Positions 42,839-51,761 of a DNA stretch of 54,936 bases are shown here, piece after piece. The position numbers and the translations under genes were made by a program. Source of the DNA: Chryseobacterium elymi. GTDB lineage: Bacteria > Bacteroidota > Bacteroidia > Flavobacteriales > Weeksellaceae. The stretch is taken from the NCBI RefSeq assembly GCF_003385495.1, contig NZ_QNUH01000023.1:1-54936 (forward strand), given 5' to 3'. The notes under the pieces are model-generated. The model saw nothing but the letters and a program-made list of their open reading frames with translations. It did no database searches and was not told where the DNA came from. Numbering within the stretch: position 1 is the first letter of the stretch; each line of letters opens with the position of its first letter.

Positions 42839-43599
42839 TAATTGAAAATTTTAGAATATTTCAGAAATCCGTTAATGGCCCAATTGGCAGTATAATAAAA
42901 GGATTTCACCGTAGAAAATCCCATAAAATCTTTATAGACCAGATACTGATCCTTGATGATATTTTTTTTCTTCCGGGAAACGCTGTTTTCACGCATCCTG
43001 TATTTTGCGAGTGTTTTATTGATAGGCATTCCTTCGGGAATTACTTTTAGCAGATTCAGCCACATGACATGATCTTCACGTTTACTTTTTATAGGGAATA
43101 AAAATTTGCCAACCCTTTTAGTGTCATACATAGTAGAAACCGGGGCCAGTCTGCAGGTTTTCAGGAGATTAGAGAATGTTACCACCTTGTCTGCCATGAA
43201 GTCTTTTAAAACAGGCTGTAACTGCTCATTACACCTTGAATAATTGCAGTAGACCAGTTCCACATTGTTTTCCTGCATATAATCTGTCATCGTTTCCAGA
43301 TATTCAGGATACCAGAAATCATCAGAATCCAGAAAGGCAATATATCGTCCAGTGGCTCTTTCCAGGCTGTTATTCCTAGCATTTCCGGCACCGCTGTTTT
43401 TCTCGAGGACCTGTAGTTTTATCCTTGGATCATCATATTTTCTTATAATTTCTACGGTATTGTCTTTGGAGAGATCATCAGTGATCAGCCATTCCCAGTT
43501 GTCATAGGTTTGGTTTAAAACAGATTGTATCGTTTCTTCGATGAATTCGGCAGAATTGTAACAGGGAGTGATGATGGAGACTAAGTCTTTCATTTGCAT
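42838..43599 (-). CDS. Family 2 glycosyltransferase
   Basis: This 253-residue GT-A enzyme has VSIITPCYNSAEFIEETIQSVLNQ, DDLSKDNT and the DxD-like LDSDDFW. The ATG at 43599 is chosen, as it is close to the VSIITPCYN strand and 16 bases after the acyltransferase stop. The longer frame to 43653 would overlap that gene. It likely adds a sugar to a cell-surface glycan. Confidence 0.92.
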   Translation of the reverse strand: MQMKDLVSIITPCYNSAEFIEETIQSVLNQTYDNWEWLITDDLSKDNTVEIIRKYDDPRIKLQVLEKNSGAGNARNNSLERATGRYIAFLDSDDFWYPEYLETMTDYMQENNVELVYCNYSRCNEQLQPVLKDFMADKVVTFSNLLKTCRLAPVSTMYDTKRVGKFLFPIKSKREDHVMWLNLLKVIPEGMPINKTLAKYRMRENSVSRKKKNIIKDQYLVYKDFMGFSTVKSFYYTANWAINGFLKYSKIFN

Positions 43600-43615
43600 T
43601 TTTACTGGGGTAAAA

Positions 43616-44593
43616 TTATAAAAATTTTTTCTCATAAAGATGCCATGATGCAATTCCTACTCCAATAACGATCAGCATACACACAAAGCTCATGAAAAAA
43701 GGATTGTAGTTGGCAAAAAGCCCAAGCGTAGTAAATACCCTGATAATAGGAAAGTGGAATATATAAATACCGTAAGTGAAATCTCCGTATTTTCCAAAAT
43801 TGTTAAGAAATTTAAGTGAATACGCAATATACAGCACAATAATACTGATCATAATAGGAGAGAATAATCTGATATCTATGATCAGGTCTATCCAAACTGT
43901 TATGATGGCAATGATAAACAGAATATTTTTATACTTGATGAATTTTTCAAAATGAAAATAAATCAGCATTCCACCGATAAAATAACATAATGAACCCGGC
44001 AGCTGTCTGGAAATGGCAGCTCTTCCGGTCATTTCAAAATAATTAAGAAATATCAGAGAGAGGAAATACAGAACGATCAGGCTGGTATTCCTGTACCTGT
44101 TATTTTTCCCGAATAATAAAAAGATCACTGGAACAGCAGCATAAAAGCACATCTCAATCTTAAGGGTCCAAAGTGCACCGTTGACCGCCCCATTTCCAAA
44201 TACTCCGGGAAGAGAGGGAGCCATAAAATTCATGAAAATAGAGTTCCAGAAGAAATATTTATAGACTTGTACGTTGCCAAAATAATCGGAAAAAGAAAGA
44301 GTACTTACCAGACTCAGAAGTATGGTGCATAGAAAGACAACCAGTAAATAGGCAGGAACAATCCTGTTGAATCTTTTCTTCGCATAGCTTTTCAGGCTGG
44401 AAGATCTCTCGTAGCTCCTTGCAATAAGGAATCCGCTGACAACGAAAAATGCAAAAACGGCAACTTCTACAGGGCTGTGCGTTAAAAAAGTAAGCTGGCT
44501 GGAACTACTTAAAGCTCCCAAATGTCCTACAAAGACAATGAAAGCAAGAAGAACACGGATGAAGTCAAAATTATTTTTCGTTATACTCTGCAT
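43616..44593 (-). CDS. OafA/YrhL-type membrane acyltransferase
   Basis: This 325-residue protein has about ten membrane segments and the AT3 family start NNFDFIRVLLAFIVFVGHLG with the catalytic-region histidine. SGFLIARSYER and GALWTLKIEMCFY follow. It acetylates sugars of O-antigen, capsule or peptidoglycan. The ATG at 44593 is preferred because a TATTTTTG -7 box lies at 44609-44616, downstream of the longer frame's start. Confidence 0.92.
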   Translation of the reverse strand: MQSITKNNFDFIRVLLAFIVFVGHLGALSSSSQLTFLTHSPVEVAVFAFFVVSGFLIARSYERSSSLKSYAKKRFNRIVPAYLLVVFLCTILLSLVSTLSFSDYFGNVQVYKYFFWNSIFMNFMAPSLPGVFGNGAVNGALWTLKIEMCFYAAVPVIFLLFGKNNRYRNTSLIVLYFLSLIFLNYFEMTGRAAISRQLPGSLCYFIGGMLIYFHFEKFIKYKNILFIIAIITVWIDLIIDIRLFSPIMISIIVLYIAYSLKFLNNFGKYGDFTYGIYIFHFPIIRVFTTLGLFANYNPFFMSFVCMLIVIGVGIASWHLYEKKFL

Positions 44594-44790
44594 TTTTGTT
44601 TCTTTCTGCAAAAATAGTTTTTTTAATAAATAGAGAAGAAAACTGGGATTCAATATTTTGTTAAATAATGGCTGTTTTGAGGATTAATACTCTGAAGTTT
44701 TCAGAAATATACTTTATCAAAATTATTTTTCACAAAAAATGAGGTTATAAATCAAAAAAATTATAATTTTAGGCCTTGAAAATTTTATAT

Positions 44791-45264
44791 ATGAAGAAAT
44801 TAGCATTACTATTTGCAGGTTTATCATTATTTGTAGCTACAGGGTGTAATGATGATGGCGATAATGAGATGGAATACCCTCTTGTAGGTGTCTGGCAGCC
44901 GTTGAAAGAAGTGGTTACTACTGTAGAAGTGGGGGAGGAGCCTGTTTCAGATCTTATTACATATACCGACTGCCAGAAAGAGTCCAGATGGAGATTCAAT
45001 ACTGAAGCATCCGGAAAAAGAACTGAATGGGGAGAAATTGGTACAACTCCGCAATGTGCTATTACGTCAGACAGAAATTTCACCTATACCTATGATAGAA
45101 GTGCAAAAACAGTAATAGTTAAGTATCAGGGTATCGTGGAGCCATCCAATGGTAAGATAATTACTCTCAATGATGTTACTTTAAATATAGCATTCAGAGA
45201 AGAGACTCAGGATCCTACTGTATATAAAACCAGAACGTTTACAATGAAGAGAATTCCTCAATAA
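44791..45264 (+). CDS. Lipocalin-like lipoprotein
   Basis: This 157-residue protein has a lipobox FVATGC (Cys19 or so) and an acidic stretch DDGDNEME. A beta-rich domain follows with GVWQPLKEV and TYTDCQKESRWRFNT, typical of the Bacteroidota lipocalin-like family. The ATG at 44791 (MKKLALLFAG) is the standard start. A surface or periplasmic ligand-binding role is inferred from the fold; no substrate is known. It ends before a strong terminator. Confidence 0.85.
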   Translation: MKKLALLFAGLSLFVATGCNDDGDNEMEYPLVGVWQPLKEVVTTVEVGEEPVSDLITYTDCQKESRWRFNTEASGKRTEWGEIGTTPQCAITSDRNFTYTYDRSAKTVIVKYQGIVEPSNGKIITLNDVTLNIAFREETQDPTVYKTRTFTMKRIPQ

Positions 45265-45291
45265 ATAAATATACATTTTATACCTAAATAC

Positions 45292-45318
45292 AAATCTCAT
45301 CTCCGGATGAGATTTTTT
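45292..45318 (+). terminator. Terminator after the lipocalin-like gene
   Basis: The stem AATCTCATC/GATGAGATT (45293-45301 with 45306-45314) around a four-base loop is followed by T. Confidence 0.85.
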
Positions 45319-45409
45319 GTTGAAGGGCATTTGTGAATTAATTAAAATTAAAATTTCCATTTCTTTTAAAATCATTATTTTTGTGAAAATTAGAATGGAA
45401 GTGAAAAAA

Positions 45410-45444
45410 TCTAACATCTAATATCTAACATCTAATATCTATAA
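45410..45444. repeat. Heptamer array TCTAANN x5 (copy C)
   Basis: Five 7-bp units: TCTAACA, TCTAATA, TCTAACA, TCTAATA, TCTATAA. The array ends five bases before the leuS start codon. Its unit order is closest to copy A (15366-15400). Confidence 0.9.
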
Positions 45445-45448
45445 TAAA

Positions 45449-48262
45449 GTGTTTTACGATCATCAGCAGATAGAAAAAAAGTGGCAGAAGTACTGGGAGG
45501 AAAATCAGACCTATAAAACCTCTAATAACACAGACAAACCTAAATTTTATGTTCTCGATATGTTTCCGTATCCATCCGGGGCAGGGCTTCATGTGGGGCA
45601 CCCGCTGGGATATATTGCATCAGATATTTATGCGAGATATAAAAGACATCAGGGATTTAATGTTCTTCACCCGGTAGGATACGACAGTTTCGGACTTCCT
45701 GCTGAGCAGTATGCGATCCAGACAGGTCAGCATCCGGCGATCACCACTGAGGAGAATATCAACAGATATGAAGAGCAGCTGAAAAAGATCGGTTTTTCGT
45801 TCGATTGGAGCAGGGAAGTGAGAACTTCAGACGCATCCTATTATAAATGGACGCAGTGGATCTTCATCGAGCTGTATCATTCTTGGTATAATAAAAATAC
45901 AGGTAAAGCAGAATCCATCAATACTTTGATTCAACAATTTGAAGAAAAAGGGACAGAGGGATTAAATGCCAATCAAAACGACGAATTAAATTTCACAGCA
46001 GAAGAATGGAAAGATTCTTCAGACCTTGATAAAGAAGATATTTTACTCAACTACCGTCTGGCTTACAGAGCAGAGACTACCGTGAACTGGTGTCCGGCTT
46101 TAGGAACCGTATTGGCGAATGATGAGGTAAAAGACGGAAAATCGGAAAGAGGAGGTTTTCCTGTGTTTCAAAAGAAAATGATGCAATGGAGCATGAGAAT
46201 TTCTGCATACTCCGAAAGATTATTGCAGAGACTTAATACATTAGACTGGCCGCAGCCTCTTAAAGATGCTCAGGAATACTGGATTGGGAAATCCCAGGGA
46301 GCACAGGTTCGGTTTCAGGTAGAAGGTCATGACGAGATCGTTGAGGTATTTACAACAAGACCTGACACTATTTTCGGAGCAACATTTATGGTGCTGGCGC
46401 CTGAAAATCCTTTAGTAGATGCTATTACAACAGATGCTCAGAAAGCAGAAGTAGATTCTTATATTGAAGAAACTTCCAAAAAAACGGAAAGAGACAGAAT
46501 GGCTGACGTAAAAAACGTGAGTGGTGCTTTTACGGGAAGTTATGCGATCAACCCTTTTAGCGGAGAGAAAATGCCTGTCTATATTTCAGATTATGTATTG
46601 ATGGGCTACGGAACAGGTGCTGTAATGGCCGTTCCTGCACATGACGAACGTGATCACAGATTCGCGAAGAAATTTAACCTTACTATTAAAAAGGTAGTAG
46701 ATACCGATGAAGATATTCAGGAAAAATCTTTCGACTCCAAAGATTCAGTCTGTGTGAACTCTGATTTCTTAAACGGATTAAATTATAATGATGCCAAATC
46801 AAAAATAATTGCTGAAATCGAAAACAGAGGAATTGGCCACGGAACTACAAATTACAGACAGCGCGATGCTATTTTCTCAAGACAGCGTTACTGGGGCGAG
46901 CCGGTTCCTATCTATTATAAGGAAGGAATGCCTTACACACTCCCGGTTTCTGCTTTGCCGCTGGAACTTCCTGATGTTGAAAAATATTTACCAACTGAAG
47001 ACGGAGATCCGCCATTAGGAAATGCCAAAGTATTTGCCTGGGATGAAGCCAATCAAAAAGTTGTTTCTACAGATCTTATTGATGATAAAACCATATTCCC
47101 GTTAGAATTATCTACCATGCCGGGCTGGGCGGGAAGCTCATGGTATTTCCTTAGATATATGGATCCTTCCAATGATGAGGTTTTTGCCAATAAAAATCTG
47201 AGTGATTATTGGGGACAGGTAGATTTATACATCGGAGGAAGCGAACATGCAACCGGTCACTTATTATATTCCCGTTTCTGGAACATGTTTCTAAAAGACA
47301 GAGGGTATATCAATCAGGATGAACCTTTCCAAAAACTGATCAATCAGGGGATGATTTTGGGAATGAGTGCATTTGTATACAGAATTGACGGAACTAATCA
47401 GTATGTTTCTAAAAACCTGGCAGGTAATTATCATACTCAAAAGATCCATGTTGATGTATCCTTATTAAAAGGAGCATCTGACGAACTGGATACTGAAGCC
47501 TTTAAAACCTGGAGACCTGACTATGGCAATGCTGAATTTATTTTAGAGGAGGGAAAATATATCACAGACCGCGAAGTAGAAAAAATGTCCAAGTCTAAAT
47601 ACAACGTTGTAAATCCTGACGATATCTGTGAAGAATACGGAGCAGACGGATTAAGGCTTTACGAAATGTTCCTGGGTCCTTTGGAGCAGTCCAAGCCATG
47701 GAATACACAAGGACTAAGTGGAGTGTACGGTTTCCTTAAGAAATTTTGGAACTTGTATTTCAACGGAGATACTTTTGAAGTATCTGATGAAGAGCCTACA
47801 AAAGCAGAATACAAAGTTTTACATACCTTAATAAAGAAGGTGGTTTATGACATTGAGAACTTCTCATTCAATACCTCTGTATCTTCATTTATGATCGCTG
47901 TAAACGAGCTGCAAAAAATAAAATGCAACAAGCGCAATATTTTAGAACCATTAGCCGTTATCATCTCTCCGTACGCACCACACATCTGTGAAGAGATTTG
48001 GAGTTTATTAGGTAATAAGAAATCTGTGGAGTTTGAGAAATTTCCTATATTGAATGAGGAATATCTGGCAGAAGATGAAATTGAATATCCGGTAAGTGTA
48101 AACGGTAAGATGAAGTTCAAAATTTCACTTTCCGCTCAGTTATCGGCCAAAGAAGTGGAAGATTTGGTGATTTCGGATGAAAGAATGAAGCCGATTTTGG
48201 AAGGTAAAACACCTAAAAAAATCATCGTAGTGCATCACCGTATTGTGAATATCGTAATTTAA
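45449..48262 (+). CDS. leuS: Leucyl-tRNA synthetase
   Basis: This 937-residue class I synthetase has HIGH-type HVGHPLGY near residue 50, an editing-domain block (TTRPDTIFGATFM, TGAVMAVPAHDERDHRF), and KMSKSKYN with the following anticodon-binding domain. The gene starts at GTG 45449 (MFYDHQQIEKKWQKYW), preceded by the heptamer array. A -7-like TATTTTTG lies at 45376-45383. Confidence 0.97.
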   Translation: MFYDHQQIEKKWQKYWEENQTYKTSNNTDKPKFYVLDMFPYPSGAGLHVGHPLGYIASDIYARYKRHQGFNVLHPVGYDSFGLPAEQYAIQTGQHPAITTEENINRYEEQLKKIGFSFDWSREVRTSDASYYKWTQWIFIELYHSWYNKNTGKAESINTLIQQFEEKGTEGLNANQNDELNFTAEEWKDSSDLDKEDILLNYRLAYRAETTVNWCPALGTVLANDEVKDGKSERGGFPVFQKKMMQWSMRISAYSERLLQRLNTLDWPQPLKDAQEYWIGKSQGAQVRFQVEGHDEIVEVFTTRPDTIFGATFMVLAPENPLVDAITTDAQKAEVDSYIEETSKKTERDRMADVKNVSGAFTGSYAINPFSGEKMPVYISDYVLMGYGTGAVMAVPAHDERDHRFAKKFNLTIKKVVDTDEDIQEKSFDSKDSVCVNSDFLNGLNYNDAKSKIIAEIENRGIGHGTTNYRQRDAIFSRQRYWGEPVPIYYKEGMPYTLPVSALPLELPDVEKYLPTEDGDPPLGNAKVFAWDEANQKVVSTDLIDDKTIFPLELSTMPGWAGSSWYFLRYMDPSNDEVFANKNLSDYWGQVDLYIGGSEHATGHLLYSRFWNMFLKDRGYINQDEPFQKLINQGMILGMSAFVYRIDGTNQYVSKNLAGNYHTQKIHVDVSLLKGASDELDTEAFKTWRPDYGNAEFILEEGKYITDREVEKMSKSKYNVVNPDDICEEYGADGLRLYEMFLGPLEQSKPWNTQGLSGVYGFLKKFWNLYFNGDTFEVSDEEPTKAEYKVLHTLIKKVVYDIENFSFNTSVSSFMIAVNELQKIKCNKRNILEPLAVIISPYAPHICEEIWSLLGNKKSVEFEKFPILNEEYLAEDEIEYPVSVNGKMKFKISLSAQLSAKEVEDLVISDERMKPILEGKTPKKIIVVHHRIVNIVI

Positions 48263-48502
48263 AAAAAAGTTAACATTGGCAAATTAAAAAAAATGAGGGT
48301 CTTATTTTTTTAAATTTCTAACTCAAATGTTAAAATTGAGAAAAATAAGTAAAATAATTTAATATAATTATTATTTCGAAATCGTATTAAATTTTCTTTA
48401 TCAGAAAAATGCAAAATGTTTATTTAAGACTCTTGCATTTTAATTAATTTTGCCTTTAATTTACACCCTGTAAAATTTTAAAACAATATAATTTAGTTAA
48501 AT
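48263..48502. other. AT-rich spacer and likely promoter region of tolQ
   Basis: No gene is seen. A TAATTTTG (-7-like) at 48445-48452 lies 50 bases before the tolQ ATG, without a correctly spaced TTG. No clear terminator follows leuS. Confidence 0.4.
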
Positions 48503-49366
48503 ATGGAAATGAATGTTTCAAAAAATGATGAGCAAGTAGTTGCTAGAAAAGCGGGAGGTTTAAACCCTGCAATTATTTTACCAATTCTTTATTTGATTGC
48601 ACTTGCAATTTATTTATTTGTTTTTGGTAATCCAGGTAATTTTAAGGCAGATCCAAGAATTGCAGGAGCATCTGTGGCTTTTGCGGATATTGAATCTAAA
48701 GAACTGCATCCTGAATCCTTTATGGGAATTATTTATATGGGAGGACCTGTTGTTCACATCCTTATTTTATTTATGATCACTGTAATTGTTTTCTCATTAG
48801 AAAGATTTTTCGTTCTTGGTAAAGCTGCTGGAAAAGGAAATTTGGACAATTTCGTAGTTCAGGTAAGAAATTTATTAAATCAGAATAAAATTGATGAAGC
48901 TTTAGAAGAGTGTGACAGACAACAAGGATCTGTAGGTAATGTAGTGAAAGAAGGTCTTACTACTTACAAAGCACTTTCTCACGATACTACTTTAAATAAA
49001 GAGCAAAAAATGGTAGCTCTGAACAAGGCTATCGAAGAGGCTACTACTCTTGAAATGCCAATGCTGGAAAAGAATATGATGATTCTTTCTACTCTAGGTA
49101 CTGTAGCGACATTGATCGCGCTTTTAGGAACTGTAATCGGGATGATCAAAGCATTCTTTGCATTAGGTTCAGGTGGTGGTACCCCAGATGCAGCGGCTCT
49201 ATCAATCGGTATTTCGGAAGCCTTGATCAACACGGCATTAGGTATTGGTACTTCAGCATTTGCAATTATTTTTTACAATTACTTTACATCTAAAATTGAC
49301 GGATTAACTTATAAGATCGATGAGATCGCTATGAGTATCCAGCAGTCTTTCGCTGAATTCAACTAA
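48503..49366 (+). CDS. MotA/TolQ/ExbB proton-channel protein
   Basis: This 287-residue protein has three main membrane regions: an N-terminal one (IILPILYLIALAIYLFVF), a second at about 75-100 (VVHILILFMITVIVFSLERFFVLG), and the paired C-terminal ones (LSTLGTVATLIALLGTVIGMIKAF, then ALINTALGIGTSAFAIIFYNYF), with the TLGTVATLIALLGTV signature. It forms the proton channel with ExbD to energise TonB-dependent uptake. It is first in the tolQ-exbD-exbD-tonB run. Confidence 0.95.
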   Translation: MEMNVSKNDEQVVARKAGGLNPAIILPILYLIALAIYLFVFGNPGNFKADPRIAGASVAFADIESKELHPESFMGIIYMGGPVVHILILFMITVIVFSLERFFVLGKAAGKGNLDNFVVQVRNLLNQNKIDEALEECDRQQGSVGNVVKEGLTTYKALSHDTTLNKEQKMVALNKAIEEATTLEMPMLEKNMMILSTLGTVATLIALLGTVIGMIKAFFALGSGGGTPDAAALSIGISEALINTALGIGTSAFAIIFYNYFTSKIDGLTYKIDEIAMSIQQSFAEFN

Positions 49367-49430
49367 GAATTTGTAGCAAGGAATTTGCATTCCAATTAAA
49401 AGAAGTTTAATTTTAAAATAATTCAAAACA

Positions 49431-50033
49431 ATGGCGAGAGTCAAACCAAAAAGACATGGAGTAGTGACGGATATGACGGCAATGTGTGACGTTGCCTTCC
49501 TACTACTTACGTTCTTTATATTGACCACTCAGTTTAAAAAACCTGACGTGGAGCAGATTAAACCGCCATCTTCAATATCAGAGAAGTTACTTCCTGATGC
49601 AAGTTTGATGACTATCAACGCTACTCCGGACGGGAAATTTTATTTCCAGCCGGTAGAAAATGCATCAGAGAGACTGCAGCTTTTAGATAAAATGGGACAA
49701 AAGTATAATATAACTTTTGATAACAACCAAAAAGCTGCTTTTCAAAAAGTACAAGCAATTGGGGTTCCAATGAGCCAACTGAAAAGCTATCTCGATTTGT
49801 CAGATGAGGAGCAGAAGAATTTTAAGAGTCCTAACGGGATTCCTATGGATAGTACAAATAAGCAGCTAGTAGACTGGGTACAACAGAGTTTAAGCGTAAA
49901 TCCTGATTACAAATTAGCAATCAAAGGAGACGTTACCACTGAGTATCCTAAAATTAAAAGCCTATTTGAAGGTTTAAGAGATATTGATTTTCTTAAATTC
50001 TGGTTGATTACATCACAAGAAGGTAAACCATAA
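49431..50033 (+). CDS. ExbD/TolR-family protein 1
   Basis: This 200-residue protein has a single membrane segment carrying MTAMCDVAFLLLTFFILTT with the proton-path aspartate, and a periplasmic domain (about 45-200). It is the longer of two ExbD paralogues in the operon, as in other Bacteroidota. It lies 64 bases after the tolQ gene and 15 bases before the second exbD. Confidence 0.93.
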   Translation: MARVKPKRHGVVTDMTAMCDVAFLLLTFFILTTQFKKPDVEQIKPPSSISEKLLPDASLMTINATPDGKFYFQPVENASERLQLLDKMGQKYNITFDNNQKAAFQKVQAIGVPMSQLKSYLDLSDEEQKNFKSPNGIPMDSTNKQLVDWVQQSLSVNPDYKLAIKGDVTTEYPKIKSLFEGLRDIDFLKFWLITSQEGKP

Positions 50034-50048
50034 TAATATCATTTAGAA

Positions 50049-50621
50049 ATGGCAGAAGTACAAGTACAGGAAAAAGGCGGCAAGGGCGGCAAGGTCCGTT
50101 CCAAGAAGCAGAATACCAGAGTAGATATGACTCCGATGGTGGACTTGGGTTTTCTATTGATTACCTTCTTTATGTTCACAACCACATTCAGTAAACCGAA
50201 TGTAATGGATTTGGGGCTTCCGGCGAAACCAAAAGAAGATCAGCCGAAACCACCTCCAACAGAGATTAAACTTTCCAACTCAATTTCTTTATTATTGGGT
50301 AAAGACAATAAGATTTTTTGGCATCAGCAGGATAATACATCTTTAACTGATCAAACTCTTAATGAGACTACATATGATAGAGAAGGAATTAGAAAAGTAA
50401 TTGAGAAAGCAAAAGCAGGCGCAGCAGATAAAACAAAATTTACTGTTATTATCAAGCCCACTGACGATGCTGTATATAAAAACTTTGTAGATATTCTTGA
50501 TGAAATGGCCATTACTCAAAGCGAGCAGTACGGGGTAACCGATGTGAAGTCTTGGGAGAAAGCTATTTATGACAAGAAGGTTGGAAATAATGGAGCTACG
50601 GCTGTACCGGCTACAAAGTAA
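50049..50621 (+). CDS. exbD: ExbD/TolR-family protein 2
   Basis: This 190-residue protein has a Gly/Lys-rich cytoplasmic start, the membrane segment VDMTPMVDLGFLLITFFMF and a Pro-rich periplasmic stretch (PKEDQPKPPPTEIK) before the folded domain. It is the close paralogue of the orphan gene at 24907-25422. It forms the proton channel with the TolQ-like protein and couples to TonB. Confidence 0.94.
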   Translation: MAEVQVQEKGGKGGKVRSKKQNTRVDMTPMVDLGFLLITFFMFTTTFSKPNVMDLGLPAKPKEDQPKPPPTEIKLSNSISLLLGKDNKIFWHQQDNTSLTDQTLNETTYDREGIRKVIEKAKAGAADKTKFTVIIKPTDDAVYKNFVDILDEMAITQSEQYGVTDVKSWEKAIYDKKVGNNGATAVPATK

Positions 50622-50644
50622 TTTAACCATAAAATTGTGTATCT

Positions 50645-51487
50645 ATGGCAGATGATAATGTATACAGTCAGAATCTTACTTTAGACGAGATTGTATTTGA
50701 AAATAGAAACAAAGAATATGGTGCGTACGATATAAGACATCAGTATCCTAGAATGCTGACCAAGTCTTTTCTTATCGGCACATCAATATTCTTATTGGCT
50801 GCTTTGTCTCCTCTAATTTATATAACTATAAAAAAATTAAACGCTCCTCCACCGCAAGAAGTGAAGGCAGATTTAGTAAATATTATTGAAGAGGATCCAA
50901 TCATTGATCAGCCGAAAGAAGAAGAACCACCACCACCACCTCCACCACCAAAAGAGGAGGAAAAAATAGAGGTGATCCAGAACGTGGTTCCTGAGCCTGT
51001 AAAAGCTCCTAAGATTGAAACGCCACCGCCGCCAATTTCTAAGCAGTTGGAAACGACGACTGGTTTACAAAATCAGGAAGGGGTAAAAGCTCCGGCTTAT
51101 ACACCACCACCACCACCACCATCTACTGGTACTAAAGCAAGTACAGTGGAAGTAAAAACAAATAACCCTAATGAGATCTACAAAGATGTAGACCAGTCTG
51201 CAGAATATCCTGGAGGTATGGGCGCATTAAGAAAGTTCCTTGGGGAAAACTTTGATACTTCTTTAATGGAAGGAGGTGAAGGAACACTTAAAGCTAAGCT
51301 TAAGTTCGTTGTAGAGAGAGACGGAACTGTTTCAGCGGTTACTATTGAAGAGAAATCTCCAAATAGCGACTTTAACAATGAAGCGGTTCGTGTAGTTAAG
51401 AAACTTAAAAAATGGACTCCTGCGAAAAGAAACGGGGAGAGTGTAAGATCTTACTATAGCGTACCATTTACTATGAACTTTGAATAA
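50645..51487 (+). CDS. tonB: TonB-family energy transducer
   Basis: This 280-residue protein has a cytoplasmic N-terminus, one membrane segment at about 43-62 and a long Pro/Glu-rich periplasmic arm (about 65-180, with PPPPPPPPKEEEK and TPPPPPPST runs). The C-terminal TonB fold (AEYPGGMGALRKFLGEN, LKFVVERDGTVSAVTIEEKSPN, VVKKLKKWTPAKRNG) carries energy to outer-membrane receptors. The Pro runs are encoded by CCA/CAC repeats, which could change length by slippage. Confidence 0.95.
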   Translation: MADDNVYSQNLTLDEIVFENRNKEYGAYDIRHQYPRMLTKSFLIGTSIFLLAALSPLIYITIKKLNAPPPQEVKADLVNIIEEDPIIDQPKEEEPPPPPPPPKEEEKIEVIQNVVPEPVKAPKIETPPPPISKQLETTTGLQNQEGVKAPAYTPPPPPPSTGTKASTVEVKTNNPNEIYKDVDQSAEYPGGMGALRKFLGENFDTSLMEGGEGTLKAKLKFVVERDGTVSAVTIEEKSPNSDFNNEAVRVVKKLKKWTPAKRNGESVRSYYSVPFTMNFE

Positions 51488-51511
51488 AACTTATTTATTC
51501 AACTTATAAAT

Positions 51512-51548
51512 AAAAAAGAGAAGCAATTGCTTCTCTTTTTATTTTTTT
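51512..51548 (+). terminator. Terminator after tonB
   Basis: An A-rich stem AAAAGAGAAGCAA/TTGCTTCTCTTTT (51514-51526 with 51527-51539) is a perfect palindrome, followed by T. Confidence 0.88.
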
Positions 51549-51563
51549 TGGTATTTTTGTTAC

Positions 51564-51761
51564 ATGATGTTCAATTGGTTATCCTTAGTTACCGGATTAT
51601 TTTATATCGTATTGGGAATTGTAGTTATTATCTACAAGTTTTTCTTTACGATTTTAGAGCCTGCCATTGCCTACGCCATGGGTGCAGTGCTTATTCTTTA
51701 TGGAATATTTAGAATCTATAGAGCAGTGACAAGAATTAAAGATTCAGGAAATGAAGAATAG
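51564..51761 (+). CDS. Small two-segment membrane protein
   Basis: This 65-residue protein has two hydrophobic segments (LVTGLFYIVLGIVVIIYKFFF and AIAYAMGAVLILYGIFRIYRAV). The -7-like TATTTTTG at 51552-51559 ends four bases before the ATG, so the message may be leaderless. It overlaps the next gene by 11 bases. The family is not recognised, but similar small membrane genes often sit between tonB and pstS-like genes. Confidence 0.75.
   Translation: MMFNWLSLVTGLFYIVLGIVVIIYKFFFTILEPAIAYAMGAVLILYGIFRIYRAVTRIKDSGNEE

Noticed and set aside
48263..48502. Possible tRNA or small RNA in the leuS-tolQ spacer
   Set aside because: No cloverleaf or clear hairpin-plus-T-run was found, and the sequence is simply AT-rich.
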